From NCBI GenBank assembly GCA_041742255.1, contig JBGSIZ010000273.1:1-5561 (forward strand): a stretch of DNA of 5,561 bases. Reading direction: 5' to 3'. This document shows positions 5,237 through 5,561 of this stretch, piece by piece (the stretch's first letter is position 1; the number at the start of each line of letters is the position of its first letter). Origin of the DNA: JBGSIZ01 sp041742255 (GTDB lineage: Bacteria > Pseudomonadota > Alphaproteobacteria > Rhodobacterales > Rhodobacteraceae). Position numbers and translations under genes: made by a program. Below the pieces are notes generated by a model that was not told the DNA's origin, made no database searches, and saw nothing but the letters and a program-made list of their open reading frames with translations.

Positions 5237-5561
5237 TTACTCAACCGGGGTGGTTTCCATCGGATTGCGCCCGATCGACACATAGGCCGAAAAGCCCGCC
5301 TTTTTCGCGTCTTTGGCCGAGTAGATGTTGCGCAAATCCGCCATGCGGGGCGTCGCCATGTGTTTGGCGATCCGTTTGAGATCAAGCGCGCGGAATTCGT
5401 TCCATTCGGTCAGAAGCACGATCAGATCGGCCTTACGCGCGGCCTTGTAGGCGTCGTCAACCCAGACCACACCGGGCAACAACGCCTCGCCTTCGTGCGC
5501 GCCTTGGGGGTCGGTCACCCGGACCTTGGCCCCGCCGCCCACAAGGGCCGGCACGATGGTC
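5237..5561 (-). CDS. ugd: UDP-glucose 6-dehydrogenase, C-terminal part (5' end outside the window)
   Basis: The last 107 residues and TAA stop of a UDP-glucose/GDP-mannose dehydrogenase family enzyme; the N-terminal NAD domain and catalytic cysteine lie beyond the right edge. The visible part is the C-terminal UDP-binding domain, with a Rossmann-like opening (KVRVTDPQG), ADLIVLLTEWNEFRALDL (the TEWxEFR signature), a MADLRNIY strand (D-x-R-N) and VSIGR near the end. The TEWNEFR plus DLRNIY pairing is typical of UDP-glucose rather than GDP-mannose dehydrogenases. The enzyme oxidises UDP-glucose to UDP-glucuronate with two NAD+ in the cytoplasm. Its product is the substrate of the epimerase in this window. 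The RTX gene follows on the same strand after about 70-90 bases, so the two may be co-transcribed; no convincing terminator separates them. Confidence 0.92.
   Translation of the reverse strand, partial: TIVPALVGGGAKVRVTDPQGAHEGEALLPGVVWVDDAYKAARKADLIVLLTEWNEFRALDLKRIAKHMATPRMADLRNIYSAKDAKKAGFSAYVSIGRNPMETTPVE

Overview
This is a GC-rich window that reads as part of a surface-polysaccharide (exopolysaccharide, capsule or lipopolysaccharide) gene cluster of an alphaproteobacterium. A member of the Rhodobacteraceae (roseobacter type) is most likely. The hints are an ExoA-like family 2 glycosyltransferase, a UDP-glucuronate epimerase of the rhizobial LpsL type, and an RTX protein whose repeat modules resemble those I recall from roseobacter secreted proteins. 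The taxon is an inference from protein style, not a proven assignment.

Layout, left to right. Positions 1-2106 hold three genes on the minus strand, probably one operon, transcribed in the order UDP-glucuronate 4-epimerase, sulfotransferase, ExoA-like glycosyltransferase (cut by the window edge). The gaps are 50 and 2 bases. Positions 2107-2226 are a divergent intergenic region. Positions 2227-3648 hold manC on the plus strand, a complete bifunctional mannose-1-phosphate guanylyltransferase / mannose-6-phosphate isomerase. Positions 3649-5148 hold, on the minus strand, a protein with seven modules of about 51 residues (beta-propeller-like) followed by RTX calcium-binding repeats and a type I secretion tail. 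Its stop codon directly abuts that of manC. Positions 5237-5561 are the 3' end of ugd (UDP-glucose 6-dehydrogenase), also on the minus strand.

How the genes fit together: Ugd makes UDP-glucuronate, the epimerase converts it to UDP-galacturonate, and ManC supplies GDP-mannose. The glycosyltransferase would use activated sugars to extend a repeat unit. The sulfotransferase could add sulfate from PAPS, which would make the product a sulfated, uronate- and mannose-containing polymer. The RTX protein is predicted to be exported by a type I system and may bind or organise the polymer outside the cell; that role is a guess from context.

The points most worth a second look are the seven-module propeller/RTX protein, a run of nine G inside its RTX repeats just before the secretion tail, the predicted sulfated uronic polymer, the doubled start site with an inverted repeat before the epimerase, and the zero-gap convergent ends. 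No RNA genes, CRISPR arrays, insertion sequences or convincing intrinsic terminators were seen, and no gene-free stretch exceeds 300 bases.
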